From a virus, in the IMG/VR virus record IMGVR_UViG_3300044825_001287, positions 1 through 31,126 of that record: 31,126 nt of DNA, one strand, 5' to 3'. The notes under the pieces were generated by a model, which saw nothing but the letters and a program-made list of their open reading frames with translations, was not told the DNA's origin and did not search any database. The translations under genes and the position numbers were made by a program. Position 1 is the first letter of the stretch; each line of letters opens with the position of its first letter. Positions 24,625 to 31,104 of this stretch are shown in pieces.

Positions 24625-24939
24625 ATGAGCGCACCGAAGAAAGAACACTGGCTGCGATTCGTCCCCGAGGTATCTGTCGGCACGCTGCTGACGATCTGCT
24701 CGGGCTGCATTGTCGCTCTCGGATTCTTCTACACGATGGGCGTGGCTGTCGCTGACAACGACCAGACCAACAAGCGGCAGGACGCCGACATCACCCGCGT
24801 GGCCGAACAGGTCGCTGCTGTGAAGGCCGCGACTGACACGCGGGCCGAGAAGCTCGACACGAAGATCGAGGAAATGAATCGCAACATCGTTGCGCTGATG
24901 GTGGCGCAAGGGGTCAAGCCGGCAGGGGGTGGTCAGTGA
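24625..24939 (+). CDS. Single-pass membrane protein with coiled coil, 104 aa
   Basis: Residues 17-38 (EVSVGTLLTICSGCIVALGFFYTMG region) form one membrane helix, followed by a charged heptad-like helix (TRVAEQVAAVKAATDTRAEKLDTKIEEMN, about 55-84). The layout of a short N-terminal part, one membrane segment and a periplasmic coil resembles an inner-membrane spanin or a small holin-associated protein, but no family is recognised. ATG at 24625, three nt after the upstream stop; GTGA overlap with the endolysin gene. Confidence 0.75.
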   Translation: MSAPKKEHWLRFVPEVSVGTLLTICSGCIVALGFFYTMGVAVADNDQTNKRQDADITRVAEQVAAVKAATDTRAEKLDTKIEEMNRNIVALMVAQGVKPAGGGQ

Positions 24940-25271
24940 GCCTATCCAGCAAGCAGCGCAATTTCGTGCGCATGGTCGGCCTGCTGATCGAGCATGCCTA
25001 CCAGCAAGGCTATGAACTGACGTTCGGTGACGCATACCGCGATCCACGGCTTCACGGCGCGATGGGGAAAAATGGCGGCTACGGCGCGCCAAACAGTTGC
25101 CACAAGTTGCGTCTGGCGGTCGATTTCAACCTGTTCAAGGATGGCAAATATCTGACCGCCACCGACGACTACCTGCCGCTCGGTTTATACTGGGAGTCAA
25201 TCGGCGGCACATGGGGCGGCCGGTTCAAGGACGGCAATCACTTTTCGCTGGAGCATGAGGGCTTCCGATGA
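24936..25271 (+). CDS. Endolysin, M15-type peptidoglycan peptidase, 111 aa
   Basis: Zinc peptidase of the VanY/D-Ala-D-Ala carboxypeptidase or L-alanyl-D-glutamate endopeptidase type, which cuts peptidoglycan at lysis. Ligands are visible: SCHKLRLAVDFNLF gives H56 and D63, and FKDGNHFSLEH gives the catalytic acid D99 and third ligand H102. A short YRDPR (34-38) motif matches the family. Length is minimal, and no signal peptide is present, so release depends on a holin. GTG start overlapping the upstream stop by 4 nt. Confidence 0.9.
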   Translation: MSLSSKQRNFVRMVGLLIEHAYQQGYELTFGDAYRDPRLHGAMGKNGGYGAPNSCHKLRLAVDFNLFKDGKYLTATDDYLPLGLYWESIGGTWGGRFKDGNHFSLEHEGFR

Positions 25272-25459
25272 AACTCGCAGACAACATCAGCAAAGCATGG
25301 AGCGTGTGGCTTCTGTCCGCAGCGACCGCTGTGGCTGGCCTTGAGCCGTTCTTTCCGGCGCTTAAAGAGGCATTGCCGCCGAACTGGTACGCGATTGCGC
25401 TGCCGGTCATCCTTGTGGCTCGGGTTATTAAGCAGGCAGCCAATGAGCCGCACCCGTAA
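25268..25459 (+). CDS. Holin-like protein, 63 aa
   Basis: Small membrane protein with one or two hydrophobic segments: VWLLSAATAVAGLEPFF (about 12-28) and WYAIALPVILVARVIKQ (about 40-56), joined by a charged turn and ending in a polar tail. It sits directly after the endolysin with an ATGA overlap, the standard place for a holin. It resembles the short class II/III holins of tailed phages but shows no unique signature. Confidence 0.75.
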   Translation: MKLADNISKAWSVWLLSAATAVAGLEPFFPALKEALPPNWYAIALPVILVARVIKQAANEPHP

Positions 25460-25607
25460 AGGCGCAAAGTCCGCCGGCTGGGAGTTCTGGTCGCGCAGGC
25501 CGGGACGCGGAAGGGGCGTGCATGCAAAGCGGTTCTGCATTCGCACAGAGAGGCAACAAGGAAAGCGCACGGCGAGGAGCATCAATGATGAACATGACCC
25601 CCACTGA
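25443..25607 (+). CDS. Small basic conserved phage protein, 54 aa
   Basis: Strongly basic (many R and K) with the recurring phage pattern SRTRKGAKSAGWEFWSRRPG near the start and RTERQQGKR near the end. Similar small basic proteins, with a WEFW or YEFW motif, are common next to lysis or head genes in phages of proteobacteria; their function is unknown. It overlaps the holin by 17 nt in another frame and the next gene by 23 nt. Confidence 0.6.
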   Translation: MSRTRKGAKSAGWEFWSRRPGRGRGVHAKRFCIRTERQQGKRTARSINDEHDPH

Positions 25608-25707
25608 CCGCTGGATGGCGCTACTCGGCGTCCTTTTCATCCTGACCGTTGTCCTTGTCTGCGGCATCGCTATCGGCGGTTCCTCGTGCGCCGCTTCGGT
25701 GTTCTGA
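25585..25707 (+). CDS. Small single-pass membrane protein, 40 aa
   Basis: MMNMTPTDRWM followed by one hydrophobic helix (ALLGVLFILTVVLVCGIAIGG) and a short cysteine-containing end. A GCGAGGAGC ribosome site precedes the ATG. It overlaps both its neighbours. It could be a small antiholin or a spanin part; neither can be shown. No lipobox. Confidence 0.5.
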   Translation: MMNMTPTDRWMALLGVLFILTVVLVCGIAIGGSSCAASVF

Positions 25708-25823
25708 ATACCGTGTGGTTCTACGTCACGGCGTTCGCCATGATGTTCCTGTTCATTGTCGGCCTGTTTGTGCTCGCCGGAATGTGGCTTGTCGGCCGCT
25801 TGAGTCCTGACGATGAACCGTGA
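25686..25823 (+). CDS. Small single-pass membrane protein, 45 aa
   Basis: A GTG at 25686, inside the previous gene, opens a 45-codon frame too short for most gene finders: RRFGVLNTVW then a long hydrophobic helix (FYVTAFAMMFLFIVGLFVLAG is the span) and an acidic end SPDDEP. The next gene starts within its last 11 nt. A clear membrane helix in a lysis region makes it credible, but no family is recognised. Confidence 0.45.
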   Translation: MRRFGVLNTVWFYVTAFAMMFLFIVGLFVLAGMWLVGRLSPDDEP

Positions 25824-26334
25824 CGCATATCTGGCGATTGCCTGCGGGCTGCTAGGGCTTGCGCTGGGGTATGCGATATGGGGCAGGCAGACGGAAGTGA
25901 TCATCGAAGCGCCCGCGCCATCGGTGACGTGGCAGGACGGGTCTGTAACGGCTGCCCGCGTTGTCAACGAAAAGCCTAAACTGCCAGCACCATCAAAGCC
26001 GAAAGGCGGCAAGCCTATCCGCACGGTTGAAGTGACGGTTCAGCCTGTCGCCAAGCCAGACGCGCCACCCTGCGAACCCGTCAACCTGCGAATCGACCTA
26101 GACCAATACAAGGACGGCATCCGCGCATCGGTAATTGCCGAGAATGGCTCGGTAGTTGACGCGGCGGATTATCCCGTGTCACCACTGATACGACCTGTGG
26201 AGCGCCCGTGGTCTGCCGGCGTGGAAAAGGATGGCGACAACTACCGGCCAGTAATCCAACACGATATTGGCCGGCTGATCGTCGGTGCTACCGTCGGTGA
26301 CGGGCTGCGGCTGCGGGTGTTGTATCGGTTCTGA
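25813..26334 (+). CDS. Membrane-anchored protein of the lysis region, 173 aa
   Basis: Residues 5-22 (AYLAIACGLLGLALGYAI) are an N-terminal signal-anchor helix. A proline- and lysine-rich linker follows (KPKLPAPSKPKGGKP, about 53-67), then a domain of short strands ending GLRLRVLYRF, whose last residue is phenylalanine. The layout of anchor, proline-rich spacer and periplasmic domain suggests a protein that spans the periplasm, for example a spanin-like factor. No Rz family signature is visible. ATG overlaps the previous gene by 11 nt. About 78 nt without a gene follow. Confidence 0.7.
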   Translation: MNRDAYLAIACGLLGLALGYAIWGRQTEVIIEAPAPSVTWQDGSVTAARVVNEKPKLPAPSKPKGGKPIRTVEVTVQPVAKPDAPPCEPVNLRIDLDQYKDGIRASVIAENGSVVDAADYPVSPLIRPVERPWSAGVEKDGDNYRPVIQHDIGRLIVGATVGDGLRLRVLYRF

Positions 26335-26412
26335 CCGCCTGTCGGAATAATGCGTTAGCACACACTCCTGTTGCTACTCTTGACCGCACTGTCAGCCACA
26401 GGAAAGTCAAGC

Positions 26413-27570
26413 ATGGATTCCGCCTATCTTGAGTTCTGTATCACCGACGAACAGCGGCGCGTGCTAAATGCCGTCATCGAACACAAGTCAAACTCAAAGG
26501 CGGCGAAGGCGCTAGACAAGGACAGGCGGGCCATAGACAGGATGCTTGGCACCATCCGACTACAGGCCGAGCGGCGAGGATATAGCCCTGCGCACGGCAT
26601 GATTCACGCGACACCACCTACGCATATCGTCAAAGGAACCAGCACGTACTACGACCGCGACGGCGTGCAGGCCGGCCAATGGGTCAAGACAGACCGCGTA
26701 GCAGAATCACTGGCCGAGTCCATCCGCGCCGTTGTCGAAGGTCTGAAAGACGAAATACCGAGAGCCGCAAAGGTTCCCGTACCAGCCGCAGGAAACACAG
26801 ACCTGCACAACGCCTACATCATCACTGACTATCACCTTGGCATGCTCGCATGGGGCGAGGAATGCGGCGAGGATTGGGACTTGGCCAAGGCAGAAACGCT
26901 GCTCTATCAATGGTTCGAGGCCGCCATTCTCGCCGCGCCACGGGCCGCTACAGCGACGTTCGCGCAGTTGGGTGACTTCATACACTGGGATGGTCTGGAT
27001 GCCGTCACGCCGGCAAGCAAGCACATCCTGGATGCCGACACGCGATTCCCAAAGGTCGTCCGCGCTGCCATTCGCATGATCCGCCGCATTATCCGGCTGC
27101 TGCTGACGCGCCATCAATCCATCACGGTCATCATGGCCGACGCGAATCACGACCCCGCCAGCGGCGTGTGGATGCGCGAGATGCTTGCCGAGTTCTACGA
27201 CCACGAACCGCGTGTAACCGTGGACAACTCGCCGGACAGTTACTACGCCGTCCGGTTCGGCAAAACGCTGACCATGTACCACCACGGCCACAAGCGAAAC
27301 GTGAGCAACGTGGATTCTGTCATGGTCGCCAAGTTCCGCGAGGACTACGGACAGACGACCTACCACTACTGCCACACCGGGCACCTTCACCACGACAAGG
27401 TGCGCGAATCGAACCTGATGCACATTGAACAGCACGAAACGCTGTCAGCCAAGGACGCCTACGCCAGCCGGCATGGGTTTATGTCGCACCGTAGCGCAAA
27501 GGTCATTACCTACTCAAAAGAGTACGGAGAGGTTTCCCGCGTGACTATCAGACCGGAAATGCTGTCGTGA
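26413..27570 (+). CDS. Metallophosphoesterase with N-terminal helix-turn-helix, 385 aa
   Basis: Calcineurin-like phosphoesterase. Metal motifs in order: DYHLG (D139, H141), GDFIHWDG (G187-D188), ANHD (N245-H246-D247), HHGH (290-293) and HTGHLHH (321-327). The first 60 residues form a helix-turn-helix-like region (SNSKAAKALDKDRRAIDRML), as in other phage copies. The frame is open to a TTG at 26371, but the ATG at 26413 has AGGAAAG before it. The substrate could be DNA ends or nucleotides; unknown. GTGA overlap with the next gene. Confidence 0.88.
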   Translation: MDSAYLEFCITDEQRRVLNAVIEHKSNSKAAKALDKDRRAIDRMLGTIRLQAERRGYSPAHGMIHATPPTHIVKGTSTYYDRDGVQAGQWVKTDRVAESLAESIRAVVEGLKDEIPRAAKVPVPAAGNTDLHNAYIITDYHLGMLAWGEECGEDWDLAKAETLLYQWFEAAILAAPRAATATFAQLGDFIHWDGLDAVTPASKHILDADTRFPKVVRAAIRMIRRIIRLLLTRHQSITVIMADANHDPASGVWMREMLAEFYDHEPRVTVDNSPDSYYAVRFGKTLTMYHHGHKRNVSNVDSVMVAKFREDYGQTTYHYCHTGHLHHDKVRESNLMHIEQHETLSAKDAYASRHGFMSHRSAKVITYSKEYGEVSRVTIRPEMLS

Positions 27571-27770
27571 GTTTCTACGACGGCTTCACCACAGACGAAG
27601 AACTGGCCGACATTGCCGAACGGATGAAAACCGCGCCCGGCGAGGCTTACGCGACGATCAGAATGTGTACTTTGCGGGAGGTGTTACGTGACCGAGAAAA
27701 AGATAGGGCGGATCGGGCTAGTAGTCGAGAATCAGAAGCCGGCGACCGAGGAATCGGTAGAACTGATTGA
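27567..27770 (+). CDS. Hypothetical protein, 67 aa
   Basis: No family recognised. Acidic start (FYDGFTTDEELADIAERM), then AYATIRMCTLREVLRDREKD, a helical segment. The last 25 residues are rich in D, R and S and lie out of frame over the start of the next gene (83-nt overlap), which is unusually large here. Either the natural end is earlier or the overlap is real. It is coupled to the metallophosphoesterase by GTGA. Confidence 0.6.
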   Translation: MSFYDGFTTDEELADIAERMKTAPGEAYATIRMCTLREVLRDREKDRADRASSRESEAGDRGIGRTD

Positions 27771-27864
27771 CACACTCATCGACATGCTGACCCGTGCGCG
27801 GCCGGCCAACTGCTCGGGCTGGCGATGGTCGAAATTGAGTCAGACGGGGAATATACGCCACTGA
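27688..27864 (+). CDS. Hypothetical protein, 58 aa as read; 5' part of a probably frameshifted gene
   Basis: GTG start with a strong GGGAGG site 8 nt before it. The first 37 residues (KKIGRIGLVVENQKPATEE, then a helix SVELIDTLIDMLTRA) look like the start of a known phage small-protein pattern. After GCG CGG near 27798 the frame gives a poor-looking end (PANCSGWRW). The -1 frame instead continues as AGQLLGLAMVEIESDG to the stop at 27948. One extra G in the GG at 27800-27801, or one extra C at 27802-27803, would join both halves into an 87-aa protein. Confidence 0.6.
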   Translation: MTEKKIGRIGLVVENQKPATEESVELIDTLIDMLTRARPANCSGWRWSKLSQTGNIRH

Positions 27865-27950
27865 TGGCCGGTGACATCGGGTCAATCGGTGAGGTCTATT
27901 TTGCGCTGCACAAACTTGCCGGAACCTTGTGGCGAGCGAATGACGACTAG
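27825..27950 (+). CDS. Hypothetical 41-aa frame; 3' part of the frameshifted gene
   Basis: The segment MVEIESDGEYTPLMAGD, then IGEVYFALHKLAGTLWR, has the strand-turn-helix feel of a normal protein domain. The open frame continues upstream to 27771 without a good start; the residues just before the ATG (GQLLGLA) would fit the -1 continuation of the previous frame. It has no ribosome site of its own. It is best read as the C-terminal half of the gene starting at 27688. Confidence 0.45.
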   Translation: MVEIESDGEYTPLMAGDIGSIGEVYFALHKLAGTLWRANDD

Positions 27951-27973
27951 GAAGAAAACCCGGACGGCTGACA

Positions 27974-28009
27974 AAAAGACGCCCCATCGACCGGGAGGAA
28001 GTGGGGCGT
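27974..28009 (-). terminator. Intrinsic terminator for the leftward gene cluster
   Basis: ACGCCCCA (27979-27986) pairs perfectly with TGGGGCGT (28002-28009) across a 15-nt loop. Read on the minus strand, the stem is followed one base later by TTTTT (complement of aaaaa at 27973-27977). This is a standard intrinsic terminator and lies where the rightward and leftward gene sets converge. On the + strand no T run follows. Confidence 0.75.
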
Positions 28010-28086
28010 TGAGGGCCGGCGTCAACCGGCTGGGAGTATTTGTGCCGGTTACTGCGCCGCCGGCTCGGCGTTGGCCGTGGAACCCG

Positions 28087-28338
28087 TTAACGCCGGCTGT
28101 TGTCCGACGATGCCGGTGCTGATTTTACCTGCCTGTGCCTTGACCCCGCAACCCCTCCACGCCTGCGCGCATCTGCCAGAACATCAGGGTCAGCCGCGTA
28201 GAAGCAACGATCTTCTGTGACTCGGATAGGCTCGGTGACTACGGGGCCGTGCTTGGCCTCCCATTCAGCAGTTGCCGCTGCGATCTGTTCGCTCGTTGGG
28301 CGGCGCACTTTGATGTCGTAATTCAGGAATCTGCTCAC
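28087..28338 (-). CDS. Hypothetical protein, 83 aa as read; probably frameshifted near its end
   Basis: GTG start at 28338 with GGGGG 9 nt before it and GTGA overlap with the upstream gene. Residues 1-65 look normal (RRPTSEQIAAATAEWEAKHGPV, then EDRCFYAADPDVLADARRRGG). After VAG the frame gives a basic, low-quality end (SRHRQVKSAP). One added G in the GGGG run (complement of 28144-28147) would continue as VKAQAGKISTGIVGQQPAL and stop at 28049-28051, just before the terminator, giving a 96-aa protein. No family recognised. Confidence 0.7.
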   Translation of the reverse strand: MSRFLNYDIKVRRPTSEQIAAATAEWEAKHGPVVTEPIRVTEDRCFYAADPDVLADARRRGGVAGSRHRQVKSAPASSDNSRR

Positions 28339-28535
28339 GGCGTCAACCCCCAGCACATCAACACAAAAGACGCGACAACCGCCCAGCCAGGAACAGACCG
28401 ACGCAGGCACATGGCGATGATAAACCCGATTGGGCCTGTAAGTATGGCAGGTAACGGTGCCCACCATGGAAGTCGGTCGGCTGTCAGAATGTAGGCGGCG
28501 ATGCCGAACGCAACCCATAGGATTCCGGTAATCAC
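28335..28535 (-). CDS. Small membrane protein, 66 aa
   Basis: Nearly all hydrophobic: ITGILWVAFGIAAYIL (about 2-17), WWAPLPAILTGPIGFIIAMCL (about 25-45) and GWAVVASFVLMCWGL (about 51-65), so two or three membrane helices. GTG start at 28535 (GTGA overlap with the previous gene); the longer frame upstream is a shadow. Function unknown; a small early membrane protein could affect host physiology or exclude other phages, but nothing shows this. Confidence 0.7.
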   Translation of the reverse strand: MITGILWVAFGIAAYILTADRLPWWAPLPAILTGPIGFIIAMCLRRSVPGWAVVASFVLMCWGLTP

Positions 28536-28849
28536 ACCACCACCCGCAGCGCGGCCTTTGTCACGGCGGCGCGGAAGGATGCGGGGGTGTTGTCGTAATA
28601 CTCGGCACGCTTTGACCATCCTGTTCCATCTTCGACAACGTAGAAAATGCTGTCGTGCGTCACGCGGTTGTTGTGGTCATGGCCAAGCAACCAGCACAGC
28701 ACCGCGACGGCCTGCGAGTCGTTGTTGGCGGGGTCGAAGATGTTGGCCATCTCGCACTTGTTGTCGACCCATATCCGGCCTGCGCCATCCATGAATGCGG
28801 ACGGGTCGTAAGCCCGCGCCAGTTTCAGCATCGCGTCTTGGTCGGTCAT
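28532..28849 (-). CDS. Hypothetical protein, 105 aa
   Basis: No family recognised. MTDQDAMLKLARAYDPSAF opens with a helix, then strands with a short GRIWVDNK, a central helix (QAVAVLCWLLGHDHNNRV), a strand HDSIFYVVEDG and a closing helix (FRAAVTKAAL). The general pattern is that of small phage early proteins. Overlaps its neighbours by 4 nt on both sides. Confidence 0.75.
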   Translation of the reverse strand: MTDQDAMLKLARAYDPSAFMDGAGRIWVDNKCEMANIFDPANNDSQAVAVLCWLLGHDHNNRVTHDSIFYVVEDGTGWSKRAEYYDNTPASFRAAVTKAALRVVV

Positions 28850-29058
28850 GGCGACACCTTTTGCGCACTCCGCGCTTTGTGAAACGCATCTGTGTCGGCG
28901 GTAGTTGTTACGTTAATCCAGTCCGTGTAACCCATCGGGCACATAGCGCCAGACGCATCTATGCCGAACTTGATTGTCCGGTACTGCAAAACGGCCTCTC
29001 CAACGTATGTGTATTGCGGAACCAGTTGGCGCATTTCTATTGCATGACCGTTGTTCAT
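28846..29058 (-). CDS. Hypothetical protein, 70 aa
   Basis: No family recognised. Mixed strands (VPQYTYVGEAVLQYRTIKFGID) with a CPMGYTDWINV segment and a charged, flexible end. No membrane segment. ATG start with the GAAATGA junction also carrying the ribosome site of the gene (AAGGGGGAG); 4-nt overlaps on both sides show translational coupling. Confidence 0.7.
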   Translation of the reverse strand: MNNGHAIEMRQLVPQYTYVGEAVLQYRTIKFGIDASGAMCPMGYTDWINVTTTADTDAFHKARSAQKVSP

Positions 29059-29261
29059 TTCTCCCCCTTGCCGGACTCGGCAGACTGTAGCGTCATCGGA
29101 TATACGACGTCGGTAGGCCCGAACACGTCAAAGATTGGCAGTCCACACGCGCCGCACAGGTTCTCCCCATGCTCAAGGTCGTCGTGAAATGCACCGCACT
29201 GGCAAACGTCGTCCGGCTCTCTTTCTTCCCACATTTCGTGGGAGCACATTTGATGCTCCAT
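29055..29261 (-). CDS. Small zinc-ribbon protein, 68 aa
   Basis: Visible cysteine pairs: CQC near residue 20 and CGAC near residue 38, with GLPIFD after, typical of a short zinc ribbon. The start MEHQMCSHEMWEEREPDD has further C and H. The open frame extends further up, but GTG 29264 or ATG 29261 is preceded by GGGGGTGGA; ATG 29261 overlaps the previous stop by 1 nt. C-terminus ends in SGKGEK, a tail shared with other genes here. Function unknown. Confidence 0.7.
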   Translation of the reverse strand: MEHQMCSHEMWEEREPDDVCQCGAFHDDLEHGENLCGACGLPIFDVFGPTDVVYPMTLQSAESGKGEK

Positions 29262-29461
29262 CACTCCACCCCCTTGCCGGCTGACTGCGCGGCTTCCTGT
29301 TTTTCGAGCAGTTCGATCAACCGACAAGCGTTGTTGCCATAACCGTCTGCAAGCAAGAATGTCAGTTGCTGCATCACATGTTCCATGCGATCCGCTGCGT
29401 GGCTCATTTTGTCCGCTGCCGATTCCATTCTGCGAATCGCGTTCCAGTCAACTTCGCTCAC
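29261..29461 (-). CDS. Small helical protein, 66 aa
   Basis: No family recognised. The middle (RRMESAADKMSHAADRMEH, about 10-28) has heptad-like hydrophobic spacing and a repeated AADxM unit, suggesting a coiled coil. It ends SAGKGVE. GTG start (GTGAGCGAAG) with GGAAGGAGC before it. 4-nt overlap with the upstream gene and 1-nt with the next. Confidence 0.7.
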   Translation of the reverse strand: MSEVDWNAIRRMESAADKMSHAADRMEHVMQQLTFLLADGYGNNACRLIELLEKQEAAQSAGKGVE

Positions 29462-29778
29462 GCTCCTTCCCCCTTCGCTGCCTGCTGGGAGGCGGAGAGC
29501 ATGGCGCGGTAGATTCTGGCCGCTGCGTTCTGATCGTTTTCAGTTGAACCGCTAATCCCGTATTGCTTTGCGCAATCAAAGAAGGTTTCGCCACCTACGA
29601 TATACATTTCTGCGGATATTTCTTCCGCCGCCGCCTCCCGCTTGGCGAGGGCTGCGCGGAGTCCCATGATTTCAGCGGCGGCAGCAAGGCAGAGTTTATG
29701 GTAGGCGGTTACCTGCGCCGTCCGTCCCGCCGCTGAACCAAACCCGTCTTCAAGTCTGGCAACTATGTCGTCGCTCAC
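29458..29778 (-). CDS. Hypothetical protein, 106 aa
   Basis: No family recognised. Helical: DDIVARLEDGFGSAAG, then TAYHKLCLAAAAEIMGLRAALAKREAAAEEI, a probable coiled coil, and a Ser/Asn-rich end with ENDQNAAARIYRAM. GTG at 29778 has GGAG before it and overlaps the previous stop by 4 nt. The C-terminus ends AAKGEGA, sharing the repeated tail of this cluster. Phage proteins with this helical plan often sit in small early operons. Confidence 0.72.
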   Translation of the reverse strand: MSDDIVARLEDGFGSAAGRTAQVTAYHKLCLAAAAEIMGLRAALAKREAAAEEISAEMYIVGGETFFDCAKQYGISGSTENDQNAAARIYRAMLSASQQAAKGEGA

Positions 29779-30455
29779 GTTGCGTCTCCTTTGGCGAGGA
29801 TGGCGGCTTCCAGTATGCGGCGCATTTGCGGACGCGTTACGCAGTCTTTCGATTCGTCCCAATCAACTAACGAGCCAAGCGGGTCGGCTTCTTTCAATGC
29901 CGCTACCAGCATCGCTTCCGTAACCACATCCCGCGCATCGCCGGCAGTCTCCGGGGCAGGATGCGCTTCCATAGCGTCATAGCCGCAATCTTCAAGCACA
30001 TTCAGCAAGTCGTAAATACGGCGCAAGAAACCCTGCGAAATATCGTTGTCGATAGTGACTCGCCCGTCTGCGTGTTCCTCGCAATCTTCCATCATCAGTG
30101 CGACTTGCCGAACGAGGCTATTCAGACAGGGAGCGTACTTATCGGGGGCAGGCTGCGCTGGGGCGGCTGCGTAGCGCTCTACAGCAGTATCGAACCCGCG
30201 AGTAAATCCTGCGTTGAAGATATGCCTATTGCTCGCCATATCGAGGCTGCTATGGCGAGCAGAAAAGTAGTCTTCTTCGCTGTTTGTTGCATACGCCTCA
30301 CGCAATGCGATATGGCTTTCGCGGTAAATCGGCACCGCCCGCCGCTGCGCTTCCAGCGTGTCGCAGACTGTGCGGATGGCTTCCGTATAGTCAACGCGAA
30401 GGTGTGGCGCGTAATGGCGAAGTTGCGCAATCGCTTCGTCTTCCGTCATCTTCAT
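29775..30455 (-). CDS. Hypothetical protein, 226 aa
   Basis: No clear family. Parts resemble small early phage proteins: TEDEAIAQLRHY near the start, DTLEAQRRAV, SNRHIFNAGFTRGFDTAVE (about 80-100), a middle helix (LVRQVALMMEDCEEHA), and VTEAMLVAALKEAD followed by RRILEAAILAKGD near the end. The three domains look modular. Overlaps both neighbours by 4 nt. Confidence 0.75.
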   Translation of the reverse strand: MKMTEDEAIAQLRHYAPHLRVDYTEAIRTVCDTLEAQRRAVPIYRESHIALREAYATNSEEDYFSARHSSLDMASNRHIFNAGFTRGFDTAVERYAAAPAQPAPDKYAPCLNSLVRQVALMMEDCEEHADGRVTIDNDISQGFLRRIYDLLNVLEDCGYDAMEAHPAPETAGDARDVVTEAMLVAALKEADPLGSLVDWDESKDCVTRPQMRRILEAAILAKGDAT

Positions 30456-31102
30456 GGCTTCTGCTCCAGGTTCAGGTTCGGGCGGGAGATGAGTTCGATT
30501 AATTCGTATTCACCGCTAATTGAATGGCGGTCGTTGTAAATCAGTCCTGTACGGCATTCCTTGTAGCGCCGCCACTCTACCGGCGCACCCTCCACCAGCG
30601 CCTTGCCGCGGGCGAGTTCCGCCGTCAGCGTTGCGACTTGTTCTATCAGCGAGCCTACATTCTCTCGCGCCTCTGCATAATCAAGCCCCTTAAATCCGGC
30701 CTCATTGAGTGCAGCAACCAGCGGATACACATGCTCGGAAAAGTTCACAGTTTGCGCGCCAACAATACTGTTGCGGATTGCATTCACCTTATCCGCCATT
30801 GCCGTCAGCGTTGCGACTTGGGCGCGGAGGGCTTGCTTTTCGTCTGCCATCGCAATCAGTTGGTCAGCGGCTCGCTTGGCAATCTCGTCAAGCCTGTCGG
30901 CGCGCACATATGGAATGCACACCGATACCGGGTCAACGCCGCTGAACCACGTCACCTCCTGCGTATCATCAAACTCGTACAGCCAGTCCTCGCTTTCGTC
31001 GCCAATGGCAAGGCCGATGCGCTCTGGTGCTGACTTGTAAAGCGGCAAGGTCGTTTTGTCGGCCGCGTCAATGTCGATCATGTCTTCCGATTCGTCGCTC
31101 AC
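30452..31102 (-). CDS. Hypothetical modular coiled-coil protein, 216 aa
   Basis: Acidic N-terminal part (ESEDMIDIDAADKTTLPLY), with VSVCIPYVRADRLDEIAKR, then a coiled-coil region with QVATLTA repeated (about residues 95 and 155), and a strand-rich end (ECRTGLIYNDRH). GTG 31102 is 7 nt after AGGAG; GTG 31108 is too near that site to be likely. The repeated QVATLTA is encoded by an identical 20-nt direct repeat. Function unknown. Confidence 0.75.
   Translation of the reverse strand: MSDESEDMIDIDAADKTTLPLYKSAPERIGLAIGDESEDWLYEFDDTQEVTWFSGVDPVSVCIPYVRADRLDEIAKRAADQLIAMADEKQALRAQVATLTAMADKVNAIRNSIVGAQTVNFSEHVYPLVAALNEAGFKGLDYAEARENVGSLIEQVATLTAELARGKALVEGAPVEWRRYKECRTGLIYNDRHSISGEYELIELISRPNLNLEQKP
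30621..30820. repeat. 20-nt direct repeat, exactly 180 nt apart, inside a coding region
   Basis: The same 20 bases occur at 30621-30640 and 30801-30820. The distance is exactly 60 codons, so both copies encode the same residues (QVATLTA) in one protein. This points to duplication or recombination of a coiled-coil module. Confidence 0.75.
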
Positions 31103-31104
31103 AG

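Noticed and set aside
27567-27691. A further frameshift in the 67-aa gene to end at the GTGA at 27688-27691
   Set aside because: The alternative frame gives an attractive tail (DDQNVYFAGGVT), but the annotated frame also reads as a normal helix, so there is no clear break point.
27940-28122. Rightward frame through the terminator (MTTRKKTRTADKK start)
   Set aside because: It reads through the terminator hairpin, has a low-quality R/P-rich end and overlaps the extended leftward gene.
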